From a virus, in the IMG/VR virus record IMGVR_UViG_3300025141_000108, positions 1-57,878 of that record: 57,878 nucleotides of DNA; one strand, 5' to 3'. Numbering within the stretch: position 1 is the stretch's first letter; each line of letters starts with the position of its first letter. This document shows, piece by piece, positions 39,057-48,764 of the stretch. Made by a program: the position numbers and the translations under genes. Below the pieces are notes generated by a model, which saw only the letters and a program-made list of their open reading frames with translations, was not told the origin of the DNA and did no database searches.

Positions 39057-39744
39057 CACCCAATGCACTATTCTCGGTTTCAACATTAGGTGCATTGAAC
39101 TTACCATATCTTTCTAAAAAGTAAGATTTAATTGCTGGTAAGTCTTTAATTTCCTTTTGTCTATCTTCAGGAATTACATCGGTTTTAGGGGTTGCAACAA
39201 TTTGATACGAAGTATCATACATACCAGTTCCTGTTCTTTTGAATCGGATTACACCTTTATTCAAGGAACCCCAATCACTATAACAATCTACTAACTGATT
39301 CCATGTAGCATCTCTCATACCGAAACCTAATGAAACGATTCTAAAATCATTTACATCTTCTCGATACATTTTCTTGCCACTAGGACCTTCTATTTCTACC
39401 CAATCATCTACTTTCTTTGAAGTATGTATTATATGGTATATATAAACCCAAAGAGCAAATTTGTGTTGTAGAATGGCATCTTCTGGTACCCCTGATGTAT
39501 CCACACCCTCAGCCTTAATTACATTTGTCCAATTACTACCACCAAAATTATTCTGGACTTGAAATGTATACAAATTAATGTCATCAAGATGTCCGGTGGT
39601 ATCGTTGTCCTTTCCTGTAGCAATAGATGTAGCAAAAATTTGGTCACCATCTTTTAACCAAACCTCTTTACCTCGGTCTTCAGGATTAGATGCTGGACCT
39701 CTAACTTCTTCTCTTCCTTTTGAAATTCTAGATATTCCACTCAT
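39040..39744 (-). CDS. Single-stranded DNA-binding-like protein
   Basis: 234 residues. No OB-fold motif can be proved by eye, but the acidic tail ending DEELF mirrors the acidic, phenylalanine-ended tails of SSB proteins that dock replication partners. The body has many aromatic residues (NNFGGSNWTN, ALWVYIYHIIH) and lies between primase and dCMP deaminase, where a phage SSB would be expected. Ribosome site AAGGAGAAAATTC. Confidence 0.6.
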   Translation of the reverse strand: MSGISRISKGREEVRGPASNPEDRGKEVWLKDGDQIFATSIATGKDNDTTGHLDDINLYTFQVQNNFGGSNWTNVIKAEGVDTSGVPEDAILQHKFALWVYIYHIIHTSKKVDDWVEIEGPSGKKMYREDVNDFRIVSLGFGMRDATWNQLVDCYSDWGSLNKGVIRFKRTGTGMYDTSYQIVATPKTDVIPEDRQKEIKDLPAIKSYFLERYGKFNAPNVETENSALGDEELF

Positions 39745-39762
39745 AATGAATTTTCTCCTTAT

Positions 39763-40632
39763 TTAAAAAATTGTTTTATTATTTGTAATTACGTTATTTA
39801 GTACTTTAATGTCTTGTATTTCTTGAACATCTTTGTATTTTTTAGGTAACTGTAAATATGATAACATGAAACGCTTAGACATGTCAACTGTAGCTTTTGA
39901 TATTCCTTTTTGCCCAGCCTCATCATTATCTAATGCTAAGACTACTTCGTCTGGATGTAAAGAACTTATTAAATCCATTTGTGTTGGGGATATTGATGCC
40001 CCTAAAATAGCGACTGCAGAATATCCATTTTGTTGTAACCACATACAATCTAATGCACCTTCAACTACAAATAAAGTTTCAGCACTATAAATTTGATTTA
40101 TTCCAAACAAACTATGAGACTTTGCAAACCCATATGAAAATAAATATTTAGGTATTGCAGCCCTTCTTCGGTTAATCCAACCTAGAATTTCATCTTTGGT
40201 ATTTTCAACCGGAATTAAAAAATCATCATAATTATTTGACTTACATCCCCATTGAGCAACACAATCCCTTGAAAACCCTCGTTTGTATATCCAATGATTA
40301 GTTGGTACGTCTTTTAAATTCTCTGGTTCTTTAACAGGTTTATCTTCTAAATCTTCTACTTTTATTTCATCTTCAAAAAGACTCAAATCTAATTCCCAAG
40401 TCTTTTCTTCTAATTCAGTATCAAGTTCTTTCCATGGTTTGCCTGTATATTTGTAGATAAAGTATTTTAAGCTACCTTGCCCACAACCTGCAAAACATAT
40501 CCAAACACCCTTATCAAGATTAATTGAGCAACTTTGTCTCCCATCCTCGTGAAAAGGGCAATGGATAATAAACTGATTAGTATTTGGAACATCTATCCCA
40601 TAATCAGTCAAGACTGAAAACCAATCTACCAT
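39763..40632 (-). CDS. DNA primase, zinc finger plus Toprim
   Basis: 289 residues. The CHC2-type finger uses Cys25, His28, Cys46 and Cys50 (HCPFHEDG... WICFAGCGQG); the Toprim domain has VVEGALDC with Glu191 and ALDNDEAG with Asp235 and Asp237. It lacks a helicase domain, which is on the separate DnaB-like gene at 40839. It synthesises RNA primers. Confidence 0.88.
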   Translation of the reverse strand: MVDWFSVLTDYGIDVPNTNQFIIHCPFHEDGRQSCSINLDKGVWICFAGCGQGSLKYFIYKYTGKPWKELDTELEEKTWELDLSLFEDEIKVEDLEDKPVKEPENLKDVPTNHWIYKRGFSRDCVAQWGCKSNNYDDFLIPVENTKDEILGWINRRRAAIPKYLFSYGFAKSHSLFGINQIYSAETLFVVEGALDCMWLQQNGYSAVAILGASISPTQMDLISSLHPDEVVLALDNDEAGQKGISKATVDMSKRFMLSYLQLPKKYKDVQEIQDIKVLNNVITNNKTIF

Positions 40633-40829
40633 TATTGGTATCGGTCTTTCTTGTCTTTTCTTAGAAATACAACAATCTCATTCTTATTACCATTGGTGTC
40701 ATATACATATCCATCAGATATGTTACCAACTGTAATACTAATGGGTTTGCGTTTCCCATATTTTCCTTTTAGGGTTTTCACTACAACATTAGAGTCATCA
40801 CCCTTTAAAAATTCAAATATATTCATCAT
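40632..40829 (-). CDS. Small protein of unknown function
   Basis: 65 residues, MMNIFEFLKGDDSNVVVKTL, beta-like in the middle (PISITVGNISDGYVYD). Sits between helicase and primase; its stop overlaps the primase start. Might be a replication accessory protein. Confidence 0.65.
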   Translation of the reverse strand: MMNIFEFLKGDDSNVVVKTLKGKYGKRKPISITVGNISDGYVYDTNGNKNEIVVFLRKDKKDRYQ

Positions 40830-40838
40830 AAACCTCCT

Positions 40839-42086
40839 TTAAAAGTCTTCCCATTCATAATTTGGTAATTCAACTATATTACCATTGTTTACTTGCCAAT
40901 CCATAACTGTTAAATCCTTTGTTAATTCTCCATCACGATATTTTTGGAATTGAACTAGTCTTTTATCATCTTCATTTTCTAATGCACACATAGCTAATGC
41001 TACATCTGCGGCACGAATTAAAGCATCTCCAAAGGCAACTTGGTCTGCTCTTGGTGGAGTAAACATATTGGCTGCCTCTCGTGTTGCTTGTGTTGATACC
41101 ATAATAGGTGTGTTTGTAGAAGTGGCAAGATTCTTCAATCCATAAAACAACATGTGTGATTGTTCCCATGCTGCCCTTCGTGAATCTCCTGTATTTACAA
41201 GATATACACCATCGATGACTACAAATTTTGGATTATGTTTTCTAACTAATCCTGCTATGGCTTCCATAGAAATACCATTTGCCCCTGAAATGTGGTCACA
41301 TACCAACAAATCCCTTGAGTTTGATTTCTCTAAGAACTCTCGATACTTTTCCTCATCTAGTGGGTCACCATGTCGTAAAGCCCTATGAGAAAAATTATAT
41401 CCTAACATTTTACCTAGTACTACATCTAATCTCATATTGATTGCTCGTGAAGGCATTTCAGTTGAAACTAATAGAGTTTTATATCCATTAGCAACCGCTG
41501 TAGCGGCTGAATGAACACATAACCATGTTTTACCAATTGTTGGTCTAGCAAACGCTGCTATTAGTTCTCCGGGACTCCAACCTACCCCTGTGTCGTTAAT
41601 GCTTTTAAAACTTGTGGGAATACCCATGAGTCCATCACCCATCTCTCTTTTCTTAGTTCGTTCTCTCCACTCATCTAATCTAGATATTGCACCATCATCA
41701 TAAGATTTAACATCCTCATCATACACAACCTCAATGTCTGTTAATCCTACCATTATATTTGCTAAAGCCTCTTTTGGATTTTCTTTTATTTTTTCCTTTT
41801 GAGCTTGAACAGTTTTTACAATAACTCGATGAAGTACTTGGTCTTTAAATGTCTCAACTGCATAATCAAAATTTACTGAATTGGCTGTTTTATCTACAGT
41901 TGGAAAGTTTTCACAGAGCATATCTGTGGAAGGAAACTCGCCATATTTATCAAAATGGTCTAATATAAAATCATAAGCATCACCATGTCTAGCAAAATCT
42001 TTTTTAGAATGTTTAAATGAACGTAGGTTAGTTTTATTATCTAACCCCAACACTACCGCTGATTCTATGTATTCAAAACTAGGCAT
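40839..42086 (-). CDS. Replicative DNA helicase, DnaB-like
   Basis: 415 residues. An N-terminal helical domain precedes a RecA-type core: GVGWSPGELIAAFARPTIGK with Walker A at 180-187, LLVSTEMPSRAINMRLD (H1a-like Glu), FVVIDGVYLVN as Walker B, and MVSTQATREAAN (H3). It unwinds DNA at the fork with the primase next to it. Ribosome site AAGGAG. No loader gene is identified with confidence. Confidence 0.9.
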   Translation of the reverse strand: MPSFEYIESAVVLGLDNKTNLRSFKHSKKDFARHGDAYDFILDHFDKYGEFPSTDMLCENFPTVDKTANSVNFDYAVETFKDQVLHRVIVKTVQAQKEKIKENPKEALANIMVGLTDIEVVYDEDVKSYDDGAISRLDEWRERTKKREMGDGLMGIPTSFKSINDTGVGWSPGELIAAFARPTIGKTWLCVHSAATAVANGYKTLLVSTEMPSRAINMRLDVVLGKMLGYNFSHRALRHGDPLDEEKYREFLEKSNSRDLLVCDHISGANGISMEAIAGLVRKHNPKFVVIDGVYLVNTGDSRRAAWEQSHMLFYGLKNLATSTNTPIMVSTQATREAANMFTPPRADQVAFGDALIRAADVALAMCALENEDDKRLVQFQKYRDGELTKDLTVMDWQVNNGNIVELPNYEWEDF

Positions 42087-42324
42087 TTAATTCTCCTTTA
42101 TTAACGTCATTACTACTATAAAGTATTCTATTTTCATCTGTATGTACGTAATAGGATATACTATCTGAGGTATTATTGTCAATGTATTGTTTAGCTTGTT
42201 CAAAGTCTTTGTACGTAGCTACCTCAAAGGGTTTGTTGTCTTTACTCGACACCCCAATAATTTTATACAATTCTTTAAATTTCTTATTTTTTTGGGGTCT
42301 AAGTAACCCTTTTTCTCGTCTCAT
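42079..42324 (-). CDS. Small protein of unknown function
   Basis: 81 residues. Basic N-terminus (MRREKGLLRPQKNKKFKELY) then ATYKDFEQAKQYIDNNTSDS and SYYVHTDENRIL, a small alpha-beta protein. Overlaps its neighbours on both sides. Function unknown. Confidence 0.65.
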   Translation of the reverse strand: MRREKGLLRPQKNKKFKELYKIIGVSSKDNKPFEVATYKDFEQAKQYIDNNTSDSISYYVHTDENRILYSSNDVNKGELNA

Positions 42325-42763
42325 TTTTTTTCTCTTGTACCCATTCCTTTAATATTTGTAAAATTTCTTTTCGTCTTTTTCTTTTGGATGCTGTAGGCAA
42401 CCATGTAGAATCTAAAAACATATACTCCCTAAATAATTTTTTAGTTGATGGATTACCATAATATTTTATAAACCAATAAATTTCTGGATTATGCGGGATA
42501 AGATAATATTTTATTCCTGCTGTAAAATAAGGTACATTTACTGTCCTATCATTATTCCTAATACAATTAGATATAGCACATGCAACACTGCCACTACCAA
42601 ACTCCTCAACAACTTCTTTCATTTTCTTCATCTCATTGCCTATAAACCCAACACCCTTATATTCTACACCATATTTCTCTTTGTATAAATTATTAAATAA
42701 GGAATACAAATCTTTGGCATTTAAATTATTTATATCTAAAAAATTCATCGGATAACTTTTCAA
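42299..42763 (-). CDS. Protein of unknown function next to helicase
   Basis: 154 residues, or 149 if the better-looking MNFLDINN start at 42748 is used. Helical with a central GVGFIGNEMKKMKEVVEEFG and SVACAISNCI, and a basic tail (KRKRRKEILQILKEW). Size, basic tail and position upstream of the helicase gene would suit a helicase loader, but there is no motif to prove it. Confidence 0.65.
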   Translation of the reverse strand: MKSYPMNFLDINNLNAKDLYSLFNNLYKEKYGVEYKGVGFIGNEMKKMKEVVEEFGSGSVACAISNCIRNNDRTVNVPYFTAGIKYYLIPHNPEIYWFIKYYGNPSTKKLFREYMFLDSTWLPTASKRKRRKEILQILKEWVQEKKNETRKRVT

Positions 42764-43283
42764 GCTTTTCTCTTAGGGATTGTCTAACTTTGTAGGCACT
42801 CTCCCCTAAATCTTCTGTGATTTCTTCCATCGTTAAACCTTCTAATTTTAATTTAAGAAAAAATTTTTCTTTATCATCTAATCCTTGAGCATCAATAAAT
42901 AACTTTGACTCTATCTCTGCAATTAAATTTTCGGGTCTATCATCAATAAGTGCATAAGCAATTGATTGTGGAAGTTGTCCAGACTCTGGAAATACATTAT
43001 CTAAACTTCTTTGGTCTGGTTGTCTTTGGGCTTTACTGATTAAAGTACGGATTGTGTTTACTAAAGATGTGTGGAGATATGTGTGGAACACAATTCCTCT
43101 GTTTTCATCGAAGGCTTTCGCTGCTTTTATTAAAGATATTCGTAGTTCTTGGGCAACATCTTCTCTATCTAATCCTAATATAAATGAATTAGACACCATT
43201 TTTTGTATTTTAGGATTCCATTGAGTGACTAAATCATCATTTATTTCCATTATTTTTTGTTCTCTTACGTAATGTAGCCTCAT
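42726..43283 (-). CDS. Sigma-70-family-like sigma factor
   Basis: 185 residues, or 174 from MEINDD at 43250. Region 2-like segment: LDREDVAQELRISLIKAAKA followed by FDENRGIVFHTYLHTSLVNT (the core-binding and -10 recognition helices). Region 4-like helix-turn-helix near the C-terminus: LTMEEITEDLGESAYKVRQS. Regions 1, 3 and a linker are missing, as in compact phage sigma factors such as T4 gp55, which is of similar size. It may direct host RNA polymerase to the AGTATAATAA boxes in front of late genes. Confidence 0.8.
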   Translation of the reverse strand: MRLHYVREQKIMEINDDLVTQWNPKIQKMVSNSFILGLDREDVAQELRISLIKAAKAFDENRGIVFHTYLHTSLVNTIRTLISKAQRQPDQRSLDNVFPESGQLPQSIAYALIDDRPENLIAEIESKLFIDAQGLDDKEKFFLKLKLEGLTMEEITEDLGESAYKVRQSLREKLEKLSDEFFRYK

Positions 43284-43707
43284 TTCTTAATCTTTCTCCT
43301 AACGAAACTTTTTCGTTAGGGTTTGGTAATAAATACATTGGTCGACCTATTAATAATTCTAAATAAGGAAGTGTTTTCCTTATGTACCAGTAATCTTCCC
43401 ACTTATTAAAACACTCTGCAAAACATTTGTCAGGAGTTAATGACAAAGATGCGACAGACTTAATTGAATCTGTCGAACTTTCTAATTTATCAATTATGTT
43501 ATTTAATTCTTTTACAATTAAAACACTTAATTTATCGTCTACTTCAGGATGATGACAAACCCAATGAATCGCAATTAATACTGCCATTGAGTCAGAATCT
43601 TCTTCTCTTGATGTGTGTATTAATTCTCGCCCCTTCGAGGGGAGGAAACTAATATATGCCTCTAAAGTTTTGTTAACTTCTAGAGTCACGTTTACATCTG
43701 TTTTCAC
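43237..43707 (-). CDS. Protein of unknown function
   Basis: 156 residues, mostly helical, with KLSVLIVKELNNIIDKLESS and CFAECFNKWEDYWYIRKTLP. No domain recognised. It sits between Hsp20 and the sigma-like gene, overlapping both ends slightly, so all three should be co-translated. Confidence 0.65.
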   Translation of the reverse strand: MKTDVNVTLEVNKTLEAYISFLPSKGRELIHTSREEDSDSMAVLIAIHWVCHHPEVDDKLSVLIVKELNNIIDKLESSTDSIKSVASLSLTPDKCFAECFNKWEDYWYIRKTLPYLELLIGRPMYLLPNPNEKVSLGERLRNEATLRKRTKNNGNK

Positions 43708-44108
43708 TATTCTATTGCAATATCAATAGTCTTTGGCTTTGCTTCTTCTGCTTTAGGTAATATAATTGAAAGTACTCCATTTTTATAAATAGATGAAATT
43801 TTACCTTCTTCTACGCCAAATTTTCTTATGTTTGGAATACTTTTACTATATGACATGTCTCTAATTCCATTGATGATAAAAACATCTTTTTCAGTATTTG
43901 TCTTTACTTTGCTTGTTGCTTTAATCTCTAGATTTCCATTGTCAATAGAAACAGATAGGTCATCCTTAGCAACTCCCGGAACTACTACCTTTACTTCGTA
44001 TTCATTGTCTCTCTCAACAATGTCCATAGGGTTTTTATCTGTCGTAACAAAATTTACCCAATTAGAATTAAATAATTCATCAAAATCTTTAAAAAATGGT
44101 TGTAACAT
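43707..44108 (-). CDS. Hsp20/alpha-crystallin small heat-shock protein
   Basis: 133 residues. The alpha-crystallin domain spans most of the chain: NPMDIVERDNEYEVKVVVPG, then VSIDNGNLEIKA, and the closing YKNGVLSIILPK, which matches the conserved A-x-x-x-NGVL-x-I/V-x-LPK signature. It holds unfolding proteins in solution; phage copies may aid virion assembly. First gene of the replication block under the promoter at 44139-44167. Confidence 0.92.
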   Translation of the reverse strand: MLQPFFKDFDELFNSNWVNFVTTDKNPMDIVERDNEYEVKVVVPGVAKDDLSVSIDNGNLEIKATSKVKTNTEKDVFIINGIRDMSYSKSIPNIRKFGVEEGKISSIYKNGVLSIILPKAEEAKPKTIDIAIE

Positions 44109-44138
44109 TATCTTACCTCCGTAATGCTCTTTTATAAT

Positions 44139-44167
44139 AGTATGTCAAAAAAATCAATTTTTGTCAA
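44139..44167 (-). promoter_or_regulatory. Promoter ahead of hsp20 and the replication block
   Basis: TTGACA (44162-44167), 17-base spacer, CATACT (44139-44144) preceded by TG. A second TTGACA lies inside the spacer end. This is the only convincing sigma-70-type promoter I see for the genes from hsp20 down to the terminase. Confidence 0.65.
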
Positions 44168-44543
44168 CCTCTCTTCTACCTTTATAATAACAAGTAGTTG
44201 AACAATATATTTTATTATACCCTTCTCTATACTTTTGTATAATTTGTCCTCGCTTTCTATAAAAGGGAACATGACAAGTGGCACAATTAACTTTTACATT
44301 ATAATAATTAAATCTACACTTACCTTTATGTATTTTTGTCTTACTTATTTCTTTACAGTATAAACAATGAGTATCTTTACTTCTCTTCGCCCTAATTGTT
44401 GGGACCCCATTTTGGTTTAATACTTTAAATATGTATTGACGAGAAACACTAAAGTTTTCCCCAATCTGTTCTAAAGTATCATGTGGGTTATCATATCTAT
44501 GTTGTATGATTTTAGAAGTCTTCAACTGACGCTTTTTCTTCAT
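44154..44543 (-). CDS. HTH and zinc-finger protein, HNH-related
   Basis: 129 residues. Helix-turn-helix DTLEQIGENFSVSRQYIFKV near residues 22-41, then three Cys groups: CLYCKE, CATCHVPFYRK and YCSTTCYYKGR. The last two match the zinc finger found before HNH domains in homing endonucleases, but no HNH core follows. It may regulate transcription or be a shortened endonuclease. It partly covers the hsp20 promoter region at its 3' end. Confidence 0.65.
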   Translation of the reverse strand: MKKKRQLKTSKIIQHRYDNPHDTLEQIGENFSVSRQYIFKVLNQNGVPTIRAKRSKDTHCLYCKEISKTKIHKGKCRFNYYNVKVNCATCHVPFYRKRGQIIQKYREGYNKIYCSTTCYYKGRREVDKN

Positions 44544-44697
44544 GTTCTTTTACCCAACTAGCTATTAAATTTTTTAGTCGGGTTGATATATAGTTCGCAT
44601 CTACATCACCAGATTCATCTACTTGTTTTATTGTTGATGAAGCTGCTACTATTCTAGTCCATTGTGCATCTGTAAATGACATTGTTACGTCTGGCAT
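44512..44697 (-). CDS. Small tail-module protein
   Basis: 61 residues, MPDVTMSFTDAQWTRIVAAS. From memory, short phage proteins with a PD(V/I)T(M/L)...TDAQ start are frequent near tail and fibre genes; role unknown. Its ATG overlaps the stop of the big tail gene. Confidence 0.65.
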   Translation of the reverse strand: MPDVTMSFTDAQWTRIVAASSTIKQVDESGDVDANYISTRLKNLIASWVKEHEEKASVEDF

Positions 44698-47600
44698 TAT
44701 TTAGCCTCCTTTAATTGTTCTATTTCATTTTTTAATTTTTTCATCTCTGATAATAATAATACTGACAATTTTTGGTAACTTATACTCTCTGCCAATCCAT
44801 CTGCATCATAGTTTACTATTTCAGGAAATATTTTTTCAGTTTCTTCTGCAATTAGTCCAATATCTTTTTTACCCGGATGGGCTGATTTATCATTCCAATT
44901 AAATGTTACTGGTCTAAGGTCATAAATTTTAGAAGTATCGGTTTCAATGTTCACAACATTATCTTTAAATCTTATTGATGAAGTATCTTTCAAAAGGTAG
45001 TCATTAGTGTGAACATGGACATTAGTACCAGTTCCTACACCCCAAACAAAATTATAAAATCCACCAGAATTTACTTTAAATCTTTGAGCACCAGCGGTAG
45101 ATATTGATAGACTATTAGTAGCATCACTATAAATTCCTGTATCATTATTGTCAGCGAATGATATACTCGGAGCTCCCGCTGTACCATCTGCTGGATGTAA
45201 AACTGCTGAATATATACGAGCATAGGGGGCTTGAACATTAGAACCATTAACTCCTATATAACCATATGGGTCTCCAGCAGTTCCATCCCTATCTCCTACG
45301 GGAAACATAGTTGCATACTCACTACCACCAGTTGAATATGTAATAAACTGATGTTCATTAATTTCTGCGGATGTACCCGGTGGGATTTGTACTATTGGGT
45401 CAGCAGCATCATTAAAATACATACGTGGGGTTACAGTAGATGCATCATTATCAGTAGTAGATATTATTACTGCTCCACTATTATATCCTAAAGCCCCATA
45501 GTGAGTAGAACCATTCATTATTTGAAACCCTAATAATTCTCCATCCGCTACAAAACCATCTGTACCCATACTACAATTACCAAATGTTCCTGTAGCACCT
45601 GTTAGAGAACCTGTAAACGTTCCTGAAGCACCCGAAATACTACCTTTGAAATTAGCATTACCACTACCATCTATATAAAATTGTTTAGCATGTATAGTAC
45701 CTGATGATGTTAAGGTAATGTCTGCAGCTGAACTATAGCCTGATGTTACAGCACTACTTCCACTATATATATTACTAGAATTTAATTTCCATCCTCCAAC
45801 AGTACCAGCAGTTTTATCTGAATCATTTACCGCTGGGGTAAAGTTCAATTCACTTGTAGTTATTGAACCTGCCTTTATATTTGCAGCCACAATTGAATTA
45901 GCAGCAATAGCACCAGCAGAAATAGTTAATACATTTCCATTAAAGGGTAGGATTGTAGGACCACCAGCCCCTGAATCTGTTGACCTAGCTACAGTAGCCA
46001 ATAAAACTTTGTCATCATCAAACACATCTGTATAAGTTGACGTTACTTGTAAAGTTGCATTTGCAGAATCTCCAACAATTTTATAGACATATTCAGTAGC
46101 AGATGACATGTCTCTACTACCTGAACTAACTGATTCTGTATCATCATCAGCAAAACTTAGAGCTCCACTAGTCCAAGCAAATGAATCATAATCACTTCCT
46201 GAGAAAACAACACTTGTACTCCAAGGTTGTGTACCTTTCTTTTGTAATTGTGCTGAAACTGAAAATTTTTGAATAGTACCATCAGCACTTACTTTAAAAG
46301 GTTTGAAATTCAACTCACGACATATTACAGAGAAAAAAGCTTCTGGACTATCATATCTAACGTGGGCTACTAATAAGGTTTTTTCATCTGGTACGAAACT
46401 ATCTTTTTCAACGGTTGTAAAAGTCGTGCTACCTTGTGTGACATATACATAATACTCTCTTCCATCAGCGTTTAATGCACCTGTGTTACCTGCAGTTATA
46501 TTATAAATATTACCATTAACAGTAATTCTTCCTGCACCCCAATTAACTTGATTTGCAGTAGTAGAAGTAAATTCACATGTAGTGACTGAGTCAGCCGGAT
46601 TGGCAGCGAAAGGTAAGTTAGGTGGTCTATTATGACCAGTCGTCACAAAATCACCAATTCTTTTAACAACATTTGCCTTTCCATATGCAGCTTCTTTAGC
46701 ATCTTCTGAACCTAATGCTTGAAATCTTGTTAAATTAATTCCAGCAGACATATCTGCATCAATGTTAGTAACAAGCATATACCCATCAAAGTTAACTAAA
46801 TCATTTCTAACTTGTATTATATCTCCAGCTCTTACAGGAACAATATATCGTAAAGTATCACTTGTTGATATTGTATCAGTCATTATAACTGTTACTGTAG
46901 TACTAGATGTAGCTGAAGCATAACCATATGTTGATGTAGGTGTTCCACTAGAATCTAGTTTTACAACCGTCATTCCAGCTTTAAATCCATATGCTTCTGG
47001 GTTAACACTTCCACTTAAAGTTATTACATATGGAGCATTACTACCTGTTGCAGTAGTTGGGGAGTTATCAAAATAAAATTTTGGGGTTTCGTAAGTTTTA
47101 ATATCAGCTTCTACTGTTTGGGTTGTGTTCCTCATCAATGCCGCAGCGATTGATTCTCTTACAGCATTCTTCTTTTCACTATCATTAGATATACTTACAG
47201 TCTTTTTTATACCTAAAGTAATTCTAGGTCTACCTTTTAATTTAAAGGATGAACCTGTAGTACTTTGTCCTGTCCACACTTTAGAAGAATCACCTGTAGT
47301 CCAAACACTATTATTAAGGTCTTCTGTTAAAGATTTATCTATATCTGATATTAAAGCGTATGTAGTTCCACCACTACCTACATCTGCGGTGCCACTTGTA
47401 TATTGTATTCTTGCTACATCACGCATATAAAGTGAACCCCCATCTGCAAAACCACCCGTTGCTGTTGTACCTTCTTGACTTCTATTTACTTCTATAGTGT
47501 TGGTATCGGTTATAGATGCTACAGTCATAATTTCAGAACCAGATGAACTAACTCTTTGTCCTACATAAAAATCATTAGCAACTGTTTCATTTAAATTAAA

Positions 47601-48764
47601 TGTTGTCGTTGAGTCACTAGCAACAGCACCATCTAAGGTTGCTACTAATACTTTTAAATATTCTGCTGAATCTGTACCTGCAACACCCCCACCTAACTCA
47701 TAACCACTCCATTTAAATGCACTAACATTATTAGTATTTTGTGTAGTAATTAATTCAAACTTACTACTCATTCCAGTGGTTTGGTTGTCTTCTCCTTGTG
47801 TTGCAACAAAATCTACATCTGCTTCAGAAAATACTCCACTTTTAGGTCTTTTGAAATCATACTCAGTCATTGCAATCCTTTGACCTGTTTGAGTAAAGCT
47901 TCCACTAGCAGTATCATCTGGACTTGGAAGTGTTATACTTAATCCATAAGTTGCTGGATTTGTAGCAGGTCTTGTTGCCCTTTTAAAATAGTTAAAATAA
48001 GGTGCTGGTTGATGACTTGTAGCCACAGCACTCATGTTTGCATCTAAGTAATAGTCATAACCATAGTCTTGGTCACCTGATGCTGCATGGGGGTCTTTGG
48101 TAGACAAGTCAGATATGTGATATAAAGCTGGTTTTTTACCTCTATCACTTAAATTATATACTTGATTCTCAGTAAACTCTTTTACGGATTCTGTAAATCT
48201 ATCGTCTGCTACATCGGAAGATGTGCTTGATGGATGAGTAATATCTTGGGCAAATTGGTTTAAAATAGATTTAATTATACCACTTCTACCACTAACATTT
48301 TTAGTCCATTCTTTTTTATCATCATCTTTAACATCATTATTTCTAACAGAATCAGTTAAAACAGCAGATGATGGATTAATATTATAACTATATGAATTAT
48401 CTGTTCTAGTATAAGTTAATAATTGAAGGTGGTCAACAGCATCAATATCAATTACCATACCTGTACCTTGTTGGTATGTCTCAGCGGTTTTTTCAGCAAA
48501 CCCATAAAAGATAACTTCATTAGTATCACCATCTCTCATTTTAATAGGTGTAAAATCTCCAATAACTCCTGTATAAGGACCCTTAGATGAACCACTATTT
48601 GCAAATGGGTTGTCTGATTGATTTGAAATACGAATTTGGGCTTTTTTAGGTTGACCTAAACTGTCATTTATACTTGTTGAAATAGTTGCTGAAATAGTTG
48701 TGCTTGGAGATACAAAATCTGCCCACGCACTTCCATTCCAATAAGATGTCATGGGTACTGCCAT
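44697..48764 (-). CDS. Large tail protein with S74 intramolecular chaperone domain
   Basis: 1355 residues. The N-terminal 150 residues (SINDSLGQPKKAQIRISNQS, YTGVIGDFTPIKMRDGDTNE) look like a baseplate-hub-type domain; the middle is Ser/Thr/Gly-rich beta structure; the last 110 residues begin SIRFKDNVVNIETDTSKIYD and include DIGLIAEETEKIFPEIVNYD with a final coiled coil, the peptidase S74 self-cleaving chaperone that trimerises tail spikes. So hub and receptor-binding functions appear joined in one chain. Confidence 0.85.
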   Translation of the reverse strand: MAVPMTSYWNGSAWADFVSPSTTISATISTSINDSLGQPKKAQIRISNQSDNPFANSGSSKGPYTGVIGDFTPIKMRDGDTNEVIFYGFAEKTAETYQQGTGMVIDIDAVDHLQLLTYTRTDNSYSYNINPSSAVLTDSVRNNDVKDDDKKEWTKNVSGRSGIIKSILNQFAQDITHPSSTSSDVADDRFTESVKEFTENQVYNLSDRGKKPALYHISDLSTKDPHAASGDQDYGYDYYLDANMSAVATSHQPAPYFNYFKRATRPATNPATYGLSITLPSPDDTASGSFTQTGQRIAMTEYDFKRPKSGVFSEADVDFVATQGEDNQTTGMSSKFELITTQNTNNVSAFKWSGYELGGGVAGTDSAEYLKVLVATLDGAVASDSTTTFNLNETVANDFYVGQRVSSSGSEIMTVASITDTNTIEVNRSQEGTTATGGFADGGSLYMRDVARIQYTSGTADVGSGGTTYALISDIDKSLTEDLNNSVWTTGDSSKVWTGQSTTGSSFKLKGRPRITLGIKKTVSISNDSEKKNAVRESIAAALMRNTTQTVEADIKTYETPKFYFDNSPTTATGSNAPYVITLSGSVNPEAYGFKAGMTVVKLDSSGTPTSTYGYASATSSTTVTVIMTDTISTSDTLRYIVPVRAGDIIQVRNDLVNFDGYMLVTNIDADMSAGINLTRFQALGSEDAKEAAYGKANVVKRIGDFVTTGHNRPPNLPFAANPADSVTTCEFTSTTANQVNWGAGRITVNGNIYNITAGNTGALNADGREYYVYVTQGSTTFTTVEKDSFVPDEKTLLVAHVRYDSPEAFFSVICRELNFKPFKVSADGTIQKFSVSAQLQKKGTQPWSTSVVFSGSDYDSFAWTSGALSFADDDTESVSSGSRDMSSATEYVYKIVGDSANATLQVTSTYTDVFDDDKVLLATVARSTDSGAGGPTILPFNGNVLTISAGAIAANSIVAANIKAGSITTSELNFTPAVNDSDKTAGTVGGWKLNSSNIYSGSSAVTSGYSSAADITLTSSGTIHAKQFYIDGSGNANFKGSISGASGTFTGSLTGATGTFGNCSMGTDGFVADGELLGFQIMNGSTHYGALGYNSGAVIISTTDNDASTVTPRMYFNDAADPIVQIPPGTSAEINEHQFITYSTGGSEYATMFPVGDRDGTAGDPYGYIGVNGSNVQAPYARIYSAVLHPADGTAGAPSISFADNNDTGIYSDATNSLSISTAGAQRFKVNSGGFYNFVWGVGTGTNVHVHTNDYLLKDTSSIRFKDNVVNIETDTSKIYDLRPVTFNWNDKSAHPGKKDIGLIAEETEKIFPEIVNYDADGLAESISYQKLSVLLLSEMKKLKNEIEQLKEAK

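Noticed and set aside
46835-46855. ATATATCG word resembling the E1-E5 palindrome
   Set aside because: It lies inside the large tail gene, lacks the left half of the palindrome (CAATATATCG) and has no GGTCT or CCAGC neighbours.
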